A stretch of 64,000 nt of DNA, from positions 19,848,962-19,912,961 of the forward strand of contig NC_080057.1 in NCBI RefSeq assembly GCF_026212465.1, read 5' to 3'. The DNA is from Amaranthus tricolor. Lineage: Eukaryota; Streptophyta; Magnoliopsida; Caryophyllales; Amaranthaceae. Below, one piece after another: positions 35,268 to 45,378 of the stretch. The notes below the pieces were generated by a model. It was given only the letters and a program-made list of their open reading frames with translations. It did not search any database and had not been told where the DNA came from. The translations under genes were made by a program, and so were the position numbers. How positions within the stretch are numbered: the stretch's first letter is position 1; every line of letters starts with the position of its first letter.

Positions 35268-37269
35268 ATGGATCCAGCAGCTCCAGGACCCCTATATCCT
35301 AGTGTCTTGACCATGCAGCATCAGCACAGGAGTACTCCTCTTTGGGATGCCCAGGTTAGGTGTACGATAGTTATGATTTACATTTTACTTAATGATAACA
35401 TACAAGTAATTTACCTTTTCAATGTTCATAGGTGTCTGATGCGGAAACGCTGGGCACTAGGCATCCAGATTCTGTTCCATGGGGGATCGATGATAGGATC
35501 ATCCCATACTTAGAGCTAACGAGGTTATACGACTTTCACCTCGTTGCATACGACAGAGTTGACCGTGCCATTATCACAGCACTGGTCGAGAGATGGCGTC
35601 AGGAGACGCATACATTTCATCTCCCTCTAGGTGAGGCTACCATCACATTGCTTGATGTAGCCTTACTAACGCGGCTTCCCATAGAGGGACATGCCGTGTA
35701 TACAGGCAGACGCCAGCTATTAGGCTGGCGTGACATGGTGCATCGCATATTGGGAGAGCGCCATCCACCGGAAGTGTTCAGGGGGAGCGGTTTGCGATAC
35801 ACATGGTTGGTTCAGACCTTCTCGCATCTCCACGGAGATGCTGATGAGGCCACCATTTCGAGGTACGCCTTGGCGTACCTCTTAAACAACCAAATACAAC
35901 TCCTGTACTTAACCTTACTTGACGACACGTGGGAGCGCATCGGCGAGTATAGCTGGGGCTCAGCAGCCCTTGGATACCTAATATAGGAGACTACGTGGTG
36001 CTTCCCAAAAGAACGTCAAGGAGATTGCGGGGCCAATAGTAATATTACAGGTAATAAAATTAACATTTAACTCTAATCCGGTGTAGTTGGATTATATACT
36101 AATTACATTTCAAATGTTCAGCTGTGGGCGTGGGAGCATATTCTTATCGGTCAACCTTACAGAACCGTTGGTCGTGGTGATACTGCTCCTCCACCGCAAC
36201 CTGAACCAGATGTTGCGTACGGTTCGAGGTGGAATTTTTCACGTCGGACGCGCAAGCACACCGGCAGTGGTCTAGGATTCTACCGAGATTAGTTAGACCT
36301 GCTACGACCCAACCAGGTAAACATTTCATTACTCATTAACATTAGTACAATTTAATTAACATATCACTTACATTTTCATAACATGTATTTTAGTTTTTGT
36401 GGGACCCATACCCTGCGGAAGCCTACGCAGCTGTACCCGAACACTCGGGGATTCATTCAGGGGCATGGAGGGCTTCTGTGCCTCTCATATGCTTCGATAT
36501 TGTCGAAGTACGTCTACTAGAGCGCGTAATGCACCAATATGGGTTGGTACAGGGCATTCCACCGCCTTGTGACACTGAATCCCAGCTGCACCTAATTTTG
36601 CGGAAAAATCAGGCTGGGGTAAACTGGATGGAGATCAACTGGCGTCACATCGCTCGTTGGGATCGAAGACTTGAGCTGCTGGCACAAGGTGCGCCAATGG
36701 TTCCTCTCCACCATTTTCATAGCGCACCTACTACACCAGACTACATGCCGTGGTTCCTCTCCATCACGCGCCGATGGATGACACCACGTGCCATCTTTGC
36801 AGCAGCACATTACACACCTGCTGCGCCTATGATGACCCAATTTGTAAGTCTTCATTTGCATTTATATGATTAAGTTGCCAATTAAATAATATAATATTAA
36901 ATTAATTAAATATTAATTGCAAGTGCGGCAGACGTGATGCGGTACAGCCATGAGGAGCCGGTGAGAGAGATTGCGCATGGCATGCTCGTCGGCTCGCAGT
37001 TCCAGCACTTCATACCGGAAGTCGCTGTAGAGTCCTCAATGACTACCGCCCATACGCACGTCTCATCTCCTGCTTATGACTACCATTTGGAGGAGATGGA
37101 TCACTCATGCCCCGTTGACGCTGCGGGGACCTCGCAGGCTGGGCCATCACAGCCATCACAGTACCAGTCCCCTCCACTGCCAGAGCGACACCCGAATGCC
37201 TCTTACTATCGTAGGAGGCGAAGGAGACCAACTCAGTTGGATAGGGTAGATAAGGGTCGTGAGCGTTAA
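35268..37269 (+). pseudogene. Plant mobile domain (PMD, MAIN-like) gene carried by the MULE
   Basis: Exons by GT-AG borders: 35268-35354, 35432-36050, 36122-36316, 36394-36843 and about 36924-37269. The second carries typical PMD (aminotransferase-like) blocks: YLELTRLYDFH, HTFHLPLGEATITLLDVALL, GLRYTWLVQTFSHL and IGEYSWGSAALGYL. The later exons add LWAWEHI, LWDPYPAEAYAAVPEH and WRASVPLICFDIVEVRLLERV, as in plant MAIN-like and PP7-long-form-homologue proteins. An extra A near 35983 shifts the frame (YL then YRRLRGASQKN in the next frame), and TAG at 36290-36292 replaces the usual Glu of YRDELDLL. The phase into the last exon is unresolved. Cellular PMD proteins act with a PP7-type phosphatase in silencing transposons; whether the element copy has a role is unknown. 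Confidence 0.85.
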
Positions 37270-37543
37270 TGTTTAACTTTTTTGTATTTGTATCGACTAT
37301 GTACATATATATATATATTTTAATTGAGTTGTATATTTCAAACATTTGTATATATTTTGTTGTATACATATGTTTAATTACTTTATCATAGCCTCCAAGC
37401 TTTGACTTATGAATGATCGGAGTTTTGGCGATGAATCATGTCGCCTTAAAGATACATCAACTTGTAATTACTTATTCTAATGCCTCTAGTGCAAATACAA
37501 CAAACAACAACTCAAAAATAAAGGAAAAAAAATATTAATTAGA

Positions 37544-37658
37544 TGTTCGCAGTTAGTAACTGCGAACAGCCATAAAAGACAAAACAGTTGTTCGCAGTTA
37601 GTAACTGCGAACAACTATTTTGTCTTTTATGGTTGTTCGCAGTTACTAACTGCGAACA
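37544..37658. repeat. 115-bp nested palindrome near the right MULE end
   Basis: Two 57-bp arms around G37601 match at 55 of 57 positions. Each third contains its own 25-bp palindrome TGTTCGCAGTTASTAACTGC(GAACA) at 37544-37568, 37589-37613 and 37634-37658. A single copy of the unit (TTCGCAGTTA/TAACTGCGAA) is at 32030-32050 near the left end. Confidence 0.95.
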
Positions 37659-37771
37659 GCTCCAAACCATAGGTTTGGGATTTTCACGCTTACTTTTGGA
37701 AATAGTTTGAATTTTAGTTTATTTAATTAATTTTTTTTTTAGCCTACGGATTTCAAATTTTCATCATTTGA

Positions 37772-38115
37772 AGCATTTGCAGCAGCAAAGGATCAATATA
37801 TACAGGCTGTAAGTTGACTTGCACTGAACCAAATACATACATTATTCTACATTTTGGTGGATCAACCATAAGCAACAATATTTACAATTTTCAGGATTAC
37901 ATTTCTTTTGAAATCTGTTACCTGTACAATGTCATCCTGTTACAACTCATCTTATATAAGACCGATGACCGTCTCACGATGAGACTAACCCATATAATTA
38001 GCTCATTTCTGTAATTGATCACTTTAACACACTAAATATACACAGATCAACCAAATCGAGATGATCTCACCATGAGATAGTCTCATTTAAGAATTCGTGA
38101 TCTTTAAAGCATTCA
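37772..38115. other. 3' flank of the RING E3 gene
   Basis: About 345 bp between the MULE target duplication and the E3 stop codon, presumably holding the 3' UTR. From about 37960 to 38095 there is a small inverted-repeat patch (ACCGTCTCACGATGAGAC and CTCACCATGAGATAGTCTCA), a common plant MITE-like motif. Confidence 0.45.
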
Positions 38116-41100
38116 TTAGATCAAGTACTCATAATACATTAAGAAGAGAGCATCAGGAACATCCTTTGGCAGACTGTTGATATAAAGATACAGATGCAAT
38201 ACATCTTCTTTCATTACCGTTGTTCGATCTACTACATCAGTACCGCAAGTGAGAACCCAAAGGTCGCCCGATTGAACTCTCTTTATTGAACCCCGGCAAA
38301 ATGGGCAGGATTCTGATCTTATGTTCCTGTTATTTACAATAGCAAGATATCAGATTCTAGTGTGTAAGAAGTAAGAATAATACTCCCTCCATCCCTATAC
38401 AATAAGCCGTAGACGGCAATTGATCGGGGTGATGATTTTTTAAGAATTTGAGTTAAAATAACACAACTATGGGCGAAGCCTGAAATTTAAATTAAGGGGG
38501 GCATATAGTCAATGTACTAGCAAAATGATTAGTCGAATCATCGATTGAATAGCAAAATAATTATAGTCAAATGATTAGAAAACTATCAAAGTAATTATCT
38601 AAAAACAAGTTAAATTTTTTTTTCACATGGAAATCTTTATGATACCGTGTCACCGTGAGACTGGCCATATAATAAGCTCATATTTTAATTGATCACTTTA
38701 AGATTATATATGATCACTTTAGGTTATAAGTAATCACTTTAAAATTATAAAAAGTGATCACTTTAAAATTATATTTGATCACTTTAGGTTATAAGTTTCC
38801 TGTTGTTAATAGAGTCTTCATAGATGATAATCTGTGACGGGCAAAGTGTCGTCTGCTATTTCGGAATGGATGAGCTAGTCATCATATAGTCACAATATAG
38901 TTTTCAAAGGCAAACTAAGTTACCGATCAACTTACCAGTCTCGGTAGCAGTTGATGCACATTGAATGACAACAATTCGGCAGAACCATTTTGGTACAAGG
39001 CTCCAAGCAGATTCCACACTCGTCTTCTCTTTCTAAATCAATGTCTGAAAGCTTATTACTCTCTTGAGAAATTCTTTTGACAGTGAGCTCTGAACTGTTG
39101 GTCACGTAAGCATCACCATCTAGCTCAGACAAATTCCCATGGAGTCGCTGAAGATAGGGTAAAATAATGGCTGCAGATTACATTAGAGTATAATATCAAT
39201 TTCTGTTTTTTAAGAAAATAAAAATATGACTATTTCAGATGAGTTAGAAAGATTTATACATTTAATACTAATAACCAAGATGCTGACAGTTTTACAAGCA
39301 ACATCCTTCCTTAAGTGGGAAGCAAGAGCAAATTAAAAAAAATCAACAAATCCATTCATAAAAAGATCCCAGTTTTTATATTATCTTACGGCATGAGAAT
39401 CAAATCTAGATTCGACTTATTTTAAGAATAGAACTGCAATCCGTGCTTGAGTTCATATTCCAATTTTGATTCAATCCAAAAGCTACACGGGAAGCACATG
39501 AGGTGTAGCAAGAGGCACACAGCGGCGAGCTAGGACCAAGGAATAAAATAAAAATGTCTAATGATAATAATGTGTTTTTTCACGAACCTTTCTTTTCTAA
39601 AAGAACACCAAGAAGCACCTACGAACAACCCCTTACACCTTCGTGTGTCTCATACATTTTGAAACTAAGGTTCACACTTTGCATTTCCACCATCAAGTGA
39701 TCAAACCACTAATTTTTAACCTTGATGCAGAAGCATCCCCTCCATCGCCACAAGATCAAACATGACCAAGCTCAATGGTCAGGCAAACCTTCTATCCACG
39801 GATTTTGCTAGGATTGAGAACCAGCAAAGGGAGCCCTTGGAAAAAAATATAAGAAAATACATTATCGAAGTTTGTTTCAAGGCCCTAGGACTAATTTGGT
39901 ACTCCGACAAGAAATGATATAAACATTTGGTCCGGCTCTCCATTTGAATTAACATTACAATTTTGTCTTGAATAAAGTCCTTGTTAGCTTGGTTCTGGTT
40001 TCCTGTGGAGTTGTACAACCACCCCCATTGCGAAATAACTTGGGGAATGACATGGAATGACCAGGTGAGCAACAAATTATTGGGCATCAATGCTCAACCA
40101 ATGAGGAAACAACAACCCTTGTTCAGTGGCCAATTGTTTTTCTTCTTTAGTCCAAGTATGGATAATTTGATATTCGCACCATGACTTTAAAATCCTTAGA
40201 TGCTCGATAGTCATCTAGTTGATTGTTCACAATAATATACATATTGCATTTTATATATACAATTAGCAATGACTTGCCAAATGAAATTGTATCTTTTTGA
40301 ATTACTTCAAGTGTCCTTAATATTTATCCCTAGAATCTTCTTTTTTTTATCTCAATTGTAGACGTAGTGTAACGTGATTCGCTAACTAATTCGCCTTTTG
40401 AATTCGCAATCACTCAAATTTGTCCAAAAATAGCCCAAAACTGACCATAATTCGCTTTTTTTGATTTGCGATTCGCGAGGAGATTAGCGAATTATGTGAC
40501 ACTGGTAAGGCGTGTACCCAAAATTGAGAGGTTGCTTGAAGTCGGTTAAATTAAGCTGTGTCCTAAGCAATTTATTTATCGATGCTCTTATGCGTATTCT
40601 AAATTCATTATTTAAAATTGCTTTAGGTATTTCCTAAACTTTCTACCTGTAGTAATTCTAGGTGTGTCCATTATTGTAGCTTATTCCAAATTGGTATTAG
40701 GTGTATAATAATCCACATGCCCCTTTCCAGGTGTGTATCCTAGCTCAAGTTGTTTTGTTTTTATCCATTTTCCCGTGATTGTGTTCATATAAGTTATGTT
40801 AGTTTTTAAGCAGTGTGTTCCTTTTATATACTTTTTCCCTCCATTGGCATATCTGCAAATCGGCTAAAGCCGGTATTCTTGCACTTACCTAAGTTTATAT
40901 CTAAATAAACAACAATTCCCAGCCAATATTTTCACAACTGCACATGAATTTAAAAAACAAAATGAAAAAGAAAAAAAAATCAAACCAGCGCACATATATG
41001 GTACCAGAATGAAGAAACTAAAAGGTTAAAGTGCACACATTCATTGGCATACCATAAAATTCCCTCAATGTTGCTCTCCTCCCATATGACGACATATTTG

Positions 41101-42931
41101 GTCTGCCATCCACATTTACCTGTAAGCTATGAAAACATATTATTTGGGGCAACATGCTCATTTCACAACTATTTCTATGTTATGTCCCGAAAAACACAAA
41201 ATGGCAGCAGTTGGATTCAAGCAAAGAAACTAACCTTATATATAACTACATAGAAAAGATTCAAGCAGCTCGGAAGCAGATATGTACATGAGCAATCTAT
41301 CCACTGGAGCAAGTAAAGAACAAGTGGGGCCAAGTCATTATGAATCAATTTCATCTGCAAACAATTGTCACTTTTGTTTCTAGGAAGGGAAGCAGCCCTG
41401 AACAAGGGGGAACACAACGTCAAGGCATTTGACATAAATTACAAGTTACAACCAACTACAACAGTAAAGAAAACTTTGATAAATCATCTATTTCGTTTTT
41501 GAGATGCAAACACGGCAAAAGAATTGTGAAGACATCAAAGAAGGAACAGCCAATGTCCTTCCTTGCAATTACAACAACCACGGGCAAAGAGGGGGCCAAT
41601 ATTCGATATACCAGTAAAATAATTATAGCCGAATGATCAATATAATAGCAAAATAATTGTTTACAAGTTAAAATTATTTGTATGTTAATCTTGTACTTAC
41701 TCTGTTCCAAAATACTTGCACCTTTTGACTTTTCATGCGGTCCAATGTGCTAATTCAATACTTAATATCTTTAATTATGCATAATAAATAATTATAAAAA
41801 TTTGATATTAATAATTTTTGCATTGAGACGAATAAAAACCAATCACAAATTAAGGGTGATGAATGAATAGTGCATCATCTTGTAATATGGAATAGAGTAA
41901 GTATAAAAAATATCAACCATAAACCTCAAGTTTCAGTTTAACAAATTGGATCATTGAACTTTACTGAAATATTGAATCAGTCCATTAAGGTCGCTAGACT
42001 AAAAATACAATAGGTTGCATGCTTGGACCGGAGGCCAGGCCTCCTTCGGCCCCATGTAGCTTTGCCATGGAAACGACACTGTCCTTAGTCTCAACAAATG
42101 GGGTCGACTTCAAGTACCAAAACAAAATAACGTGGGGAATCGAATACACCCAACCTTATGAAATAACTCAACATAAAGCTCAATCCGAAAACCTTATTTA
42201 GCAAACTCGAACAATAGGTAAGCATTCAAAATTCAAGGTTCAATCTTCAGTCCATTATAATATGGCATAGCAAAACAAAAGCTCTCCAACAACCATATTT
42301 GAATAAATTATAATCAACTCAATTTGTAATTAAGTAAAAAATGGAATATTTAAAGTGAAATATTTGGCGCTTGTATCTTGTATGAGGAGAGGGTCTGCAT
42401 CCACACTTTCACTTTTAGAGTATATAAGATATCATGGGCCTCAATGGGTTGGTTCCTTGACAAAGAGAACAAAGTTTCAACTACTATAAAATAACCACAT
42501 GAAAATTTCAAAATAATACAATATTCATTTCTAATTCGAGAAATTAAACCCAGAAATCCATGAGTATGTTCACCCTAACACATATTCTAAAATTAAGTTA
42601 AACATAATACATAATCAAATAAAAAATAACAACCTTTGAAGAAATTGTCTAAAAATTCAATTATTCAACACAAATCAAGACTAGCAATAGCAAACAATCA
42701 TTAGATAACTAATTATTTCTCTTTACTAACAAATTATAAAAAATCAAAGAACCCCAGAAATTAATTTAGAAAACTAACAGAAAAACTCCAAAAACAAAAA
42801 AACCCAGAAAAATACAAAATTAGACGGTAAAGATTGAAACTTTACAGCATATTAGCATGTTGAATATCAGCTTCAATGACTTTGAGAGATTCTTGACAAG
42901 AAGTAGACTTTACAAGTTGATAACCCAACAT
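38116..42931 (-). CDS. RING-HC E3 ubiquitin ligase, AIRP2-like
   Basis: Complete 5-exon gene, 253 aa: 42931-42846, 41397-41235, 41119-41053, 39170-38936, 38326-38116 (stop TAA). All borders are GT-AG and phases agree. The N-terminal half has ESLKVIEADIQHANM (res. 14-28), YLLQWIDCSC and GRRATLREFY (96-105). The C3HC4 RING is complete: C157, C160, C172, H174, C177, C180, C191, C194. It is followed by SGDLWVLTCGTDVVDR and a conserved C-terminal tail. The order and length match the Arabidopsis AIRP2 family (about 240 aa), cytosolic E3s that positively affect ABA and drought responses; that role here is inferred. The first ATG in frame before the conserved block is used as the start. The gene is hemmed in by MULEs: one starts 198 bp upstream of the ATG and one ends 353 bp downstream of the stop. 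Confidence 0.92.
39171..41052 (-). other. Intron 3 of the RING E3 gene
   Basis: 1,882-bp intron containing a small TIR element at 40366-40503. The rest holds no recognisable feature. Confidence 0.75.
40366..40503. mobile_element. 138-bp MITE
   Basis: Inverted ends AGTGTAACGTGATTCGCTAA and (inward from right) AGTGTCACATAATTCGCTAA. The interior repeats the ATTCGC motif on both strands. The superfamily is not determined. Confidence 0.55.
41696..41901. mobile_element. Stowaway-type MITE
   Basis: 206 bp flanked by TA on both sides (41694-41695, 41902-41903). The ends CTTACTCTGTTCCAAAATAC and (inward) CTTACTCTATTCCATATTAC are inverted repeats. TA target choice and CTNCCTC/CTTACTC-type ends fit Tc1/mariner Stowaway elements. 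It lies in intron 1 of the RING E3 gene. Confidence 0.7.
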
Positions 42932-43128
42932 TGATTAAGAACAAAACCACCTTTAATCACTCTTATTCTTCACTTAAAATCAAATTAAAAGGGATAAAAA
43001 AAGGGTCTGATTAAGGCAATTAAAAGGAACCCATAAAAGTGAAGAAAAGAAGAGGTTTTTGGTTTGGTATACAGAGTCAGACAGACGCTTAGTCTTTTGA
43101 CAACAATTTTTATTTTTGTTCGTTGTAT
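42932..43128 (-). promoter_or_regulatory. Proximal promoter/5' UTR of the RING E3 gene
   Basis: Only about 197 bp separate the start codon from the inverted end of a MULE. This segment must hold the 5' UTR and possibly the core promoter. No clear TATA box is seen, so transcription may start inside the MULE end. Confidence 0.4.
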
Positions 43129-43204
43129 TATTCCCAAAATATTGCAAAATAAAAAAATAATTCCTACTTTGCATTATTTGGGAAAGTATTTCCCACAATA
43201 CCGT

Positions 43205-43212
43205 CCACGTGG
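43205..43212. promoter_or_regulatory. G-box/ABRE-like core CCACGTGG in the MULE end
   Basis: Perfect palindromic CCACGTGG about 275 bp upstream of the start codon of the RING E3 gene. The other MULE end has CCTACGTGGACGG at the matching place, so the motif belongs to the transposon end. Binding by bZIP/bHLH factors is inferred from the motif only. Confidence 0.4.
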
Positions 43213-43690
43213 AAAATTAAATTTTTTTTTTTTCAGATAAAACCGCCATCTCAAGTGGCGGTTTGCCTTAACCACAAAAACGCCATCTGAAGTGGCGGTT
43301 TGGTTTTGCTTGTGACTTTTTTTTTTTTTCTTTGCCTTAAGTTTTTTTTTCCTTTCATTTTAAAATAGTGAACGCAACATGCATTAAACTAGTTCAATAC
43401 CATCTATTCCATAATAATCAATTACGAACCGGATTGTTTTGAAAAAAATAATTATGAAACTAATGCAAAGATATATTACAATTATGGAAACTCATACAAG
43501 AAGTTCAAATCGTATAAGAATATACAAAGCTTGTTAAACTACAACCCCCGACCCCTTTTGTTTTGCACACCGGTCGATGAGATGGTGTGAACTCGTCAAC
43601 CTCCGCTACTGGGCCCGGCATCGCCATGATCGTTGAAACATACATAAGTGTTATTAAAATCATTTAAATATTATCAGATTGAACATGTTG

Positions 43691-43800
43691 TTACAAAATT
43701 TTTAAAAAAAAATACTTTGTTGACCTTCGAGGGCATGTTTTCTTATTATGACCACTACATCCACAAAAGGTACACGAGTTACGAGGACGCTTCAACGGTG
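43691..43800 (-). pseudogene. Transposase C-terminal zinc knuckle left after the deletion
   Basis: Shifted by one frame from the N-terminal part, the sequence directly after the GKYRGT codons reads APLKRPRNSCTFCGCSGHNK followed by KTCPRR and stops at 43691. This is the CxxC...GHNxxTC knuckle that ends MULE transposases. The deletion therefore joined the first catalytic motif to the C-terminal knuckle out of frame. Confidence 0.8.
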
Positions 43801-44687
43801 CCTCTGTACTTTCCGTACAAATGTGTACCATCTATAAAAATAAGGGGACGACAGTGGGGAAAGCCCTTAATGGATGGTCCGAAAGCCCAGAACATTCGCT
43901 GAAACATCACTTTGGTAGGATCCATTGTTGGTTGGACTTCCCATTGCACCACTGTTCCTGGATTAGATTGCATTAATGCCTGCACGTACCGTGGAAGCTC
44001 CTCAAAGGACTTATCCCAATCCCCAAACACTTTTGTTATAGCCTTATTTTTGGCCAACCAAGCTCTAATCGCTGCATCTAGAGCTTCTCTTCTTTCATCA
44101 TCCTCTTCTGAATCAGAATCAATATGCTCATCCTCCTGATCTAAAGAGTCAACCTCGTTCGCATTAAGGCTACCCAAGTGACTCGTGGAAAAGGTGTTCA
44201 TTACACCACCACCAATGCCATGTGAATGAGTTGGAGAGCTATTCTCATCCAAGTGCTCATTAACGTAATTTGGGTTACTTAACATTTCTGTGAATGTATC
44301 ATGGCGTACACTAGGACCTGATTCTGGAAGTTCCATGCTAGTCATGACTTCCCTCGCATTATCCAAACTTGCAACCAATTCAACATAAACCTCCATTGCC
44401 GTTCCAGGGGCTTGTGATGCCGCATAAGCAAGAGCACTTATGCTTTCATCATTCTTAATCGGGACTAACACATTTTTCCCAGTCACCGGATATTTCATCT
44501 CTAATTTTAACATAAAAGAGTTGCGATCACAACCAATTACATCATAGACTTTGCTAACAAACACCTCAAAAGTCGTATTTTGACGATGGATAAACATCAC
44601 TGTATTTATTCCTCCATTATACCCAACATCGGATCCAGTATAACTTACTTCCCCACCCCAATACACTATAACGGGATAATGATCCAT
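43779..44687 (-). pseudogene. MULE transposase N-terminal part, truncated by deletion
   Basis: Start chosen at MDHYPVIVYWGG, just after a probable splice acceptor (TTTGCAG) that would end a leader intron; the open frame extends 5 codons further upstream. About 302 residues: a PB1-like domain (res. 1-110) with GCDRNSFMLKLEMKYP and the LVPIKNDESISAL block, a Ser/Asp/Glu-rich linker with DSDSEEDDERREALDAA, then the start of the MULE domain. The frame reaches FWAFGPSIKGFPHCRPLIFI and DGTHLYGKYRGT, so the first catalytic Asp is present, then runs into five foreign residues and a stop. The second Asp, the Glu and the SWIM finger are gone. No internal stop occurs before the deletion. Confidence 0.88.
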
Positions 44688-45378
44688 ATTCTGCAAATAC
44701 AAAGTAATAAACTTTCATTGAAGCATATCATCAAACACTTTATATGCATACAAACCAAATCCTAAAATTCAACTACAAATGTGTAAAATGTAAGCTTATA
44801 TCATGAAAACAAGAGAATTTATTAAACAATCAATGTATTTATAACTTCAATTGAAAACAATAATGAACAAAATATTCAATTTGCAAATTGAAATAAATTA
44901 GGGTTATGTTATTACCTTAAATGATGATGAATATGAACAAGTAAAGAAGGAGAAGATGAGAATGTAGTTGATTAATTTAGTTAAATGAGAGGAATTGTGA
45001 ATATGAAGTAAATGAGAATTGAAGAATTTTTTTTTTTTAGATAACCGGCAGCAGCGAAGGGAAGGAAGCAAATGAAATGAGTGAAGAAAAAGAACAGATA
45101 CTGCCGTTTTGTACAGGTATAAAACCGCCACTTCAAGTGGCGGTTTACCCAATTTTTTTTTATTTTTTTTTAAAATAAAAAAATTACCAAACCGCCATTT
45201 CATCTGGCGATTTTCTTCAATTCCCTAAACAAAACCGCTACCTCAAGTAGCGGTTATATTAAAAATTAAAAAAAAAAAAATTTTCAAAATAATCCTACGT
45301 GGACGGTAAAGTGGGAATTACTTTCCCATTTTAAGGAAAGTGGGAATTATTTTTTTATTTTGCAATATTGTGGGAATA

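Larger units (their letters stand above)
31923..37762 (+). mobile_element. MULE (Mutator-like element) carrying transposase and PMD pseudogenes
   Basis: 5,840-bp element with a perfect 9-bp target duplication, ATCATTTGA (31914-31922 and 37763-37771). Ends are GAATTTTTGAAATACCTAAG on the left and, inward from the right, GAAAATTTGAAATCCGTAGG. The inverted ends stay similar for about 130 bp, through AAGTAAGCGTGAAAATC and CAAACCTATGGTTTGGAGCT to the GTTCGCAGTTA palindromes. Inside, on the plus strand, lie a MURA-type transposase gene (32668-35145) and a plant-mobile-domain gene (35268-37269), both broken. The right end sits 353 bp downstream of the stop codon of the RING E3 gene. Copy 1 of the duplicated segment (29636-29900) shows the site before insertion. 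Confidence 0.93.
43129..45378 (-). mobile_element. Internally deleted MULE
   Basis: The left end TATTCCCAAAATATTGCAAA and the right end (inward) TATTCCCACAATATTGCAAA are inverted and remain similar for about 90 bp, through ATAATTCC and ACCGTCCACGT. Subterminal AAACCGCCA/TGGCGGTTT palindromes follow: two on the left (43240-43264, 43281-43297) and three on the right (45122-45146, 45189-45213, 45232-45256). The interior is a minus-strand transposase gene with a large deletion. No 9-bp target duplication could be assigned, so ends may be off by a few bases. It lies directly upstream of the RING E3 gene. Confidence 0.8.
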
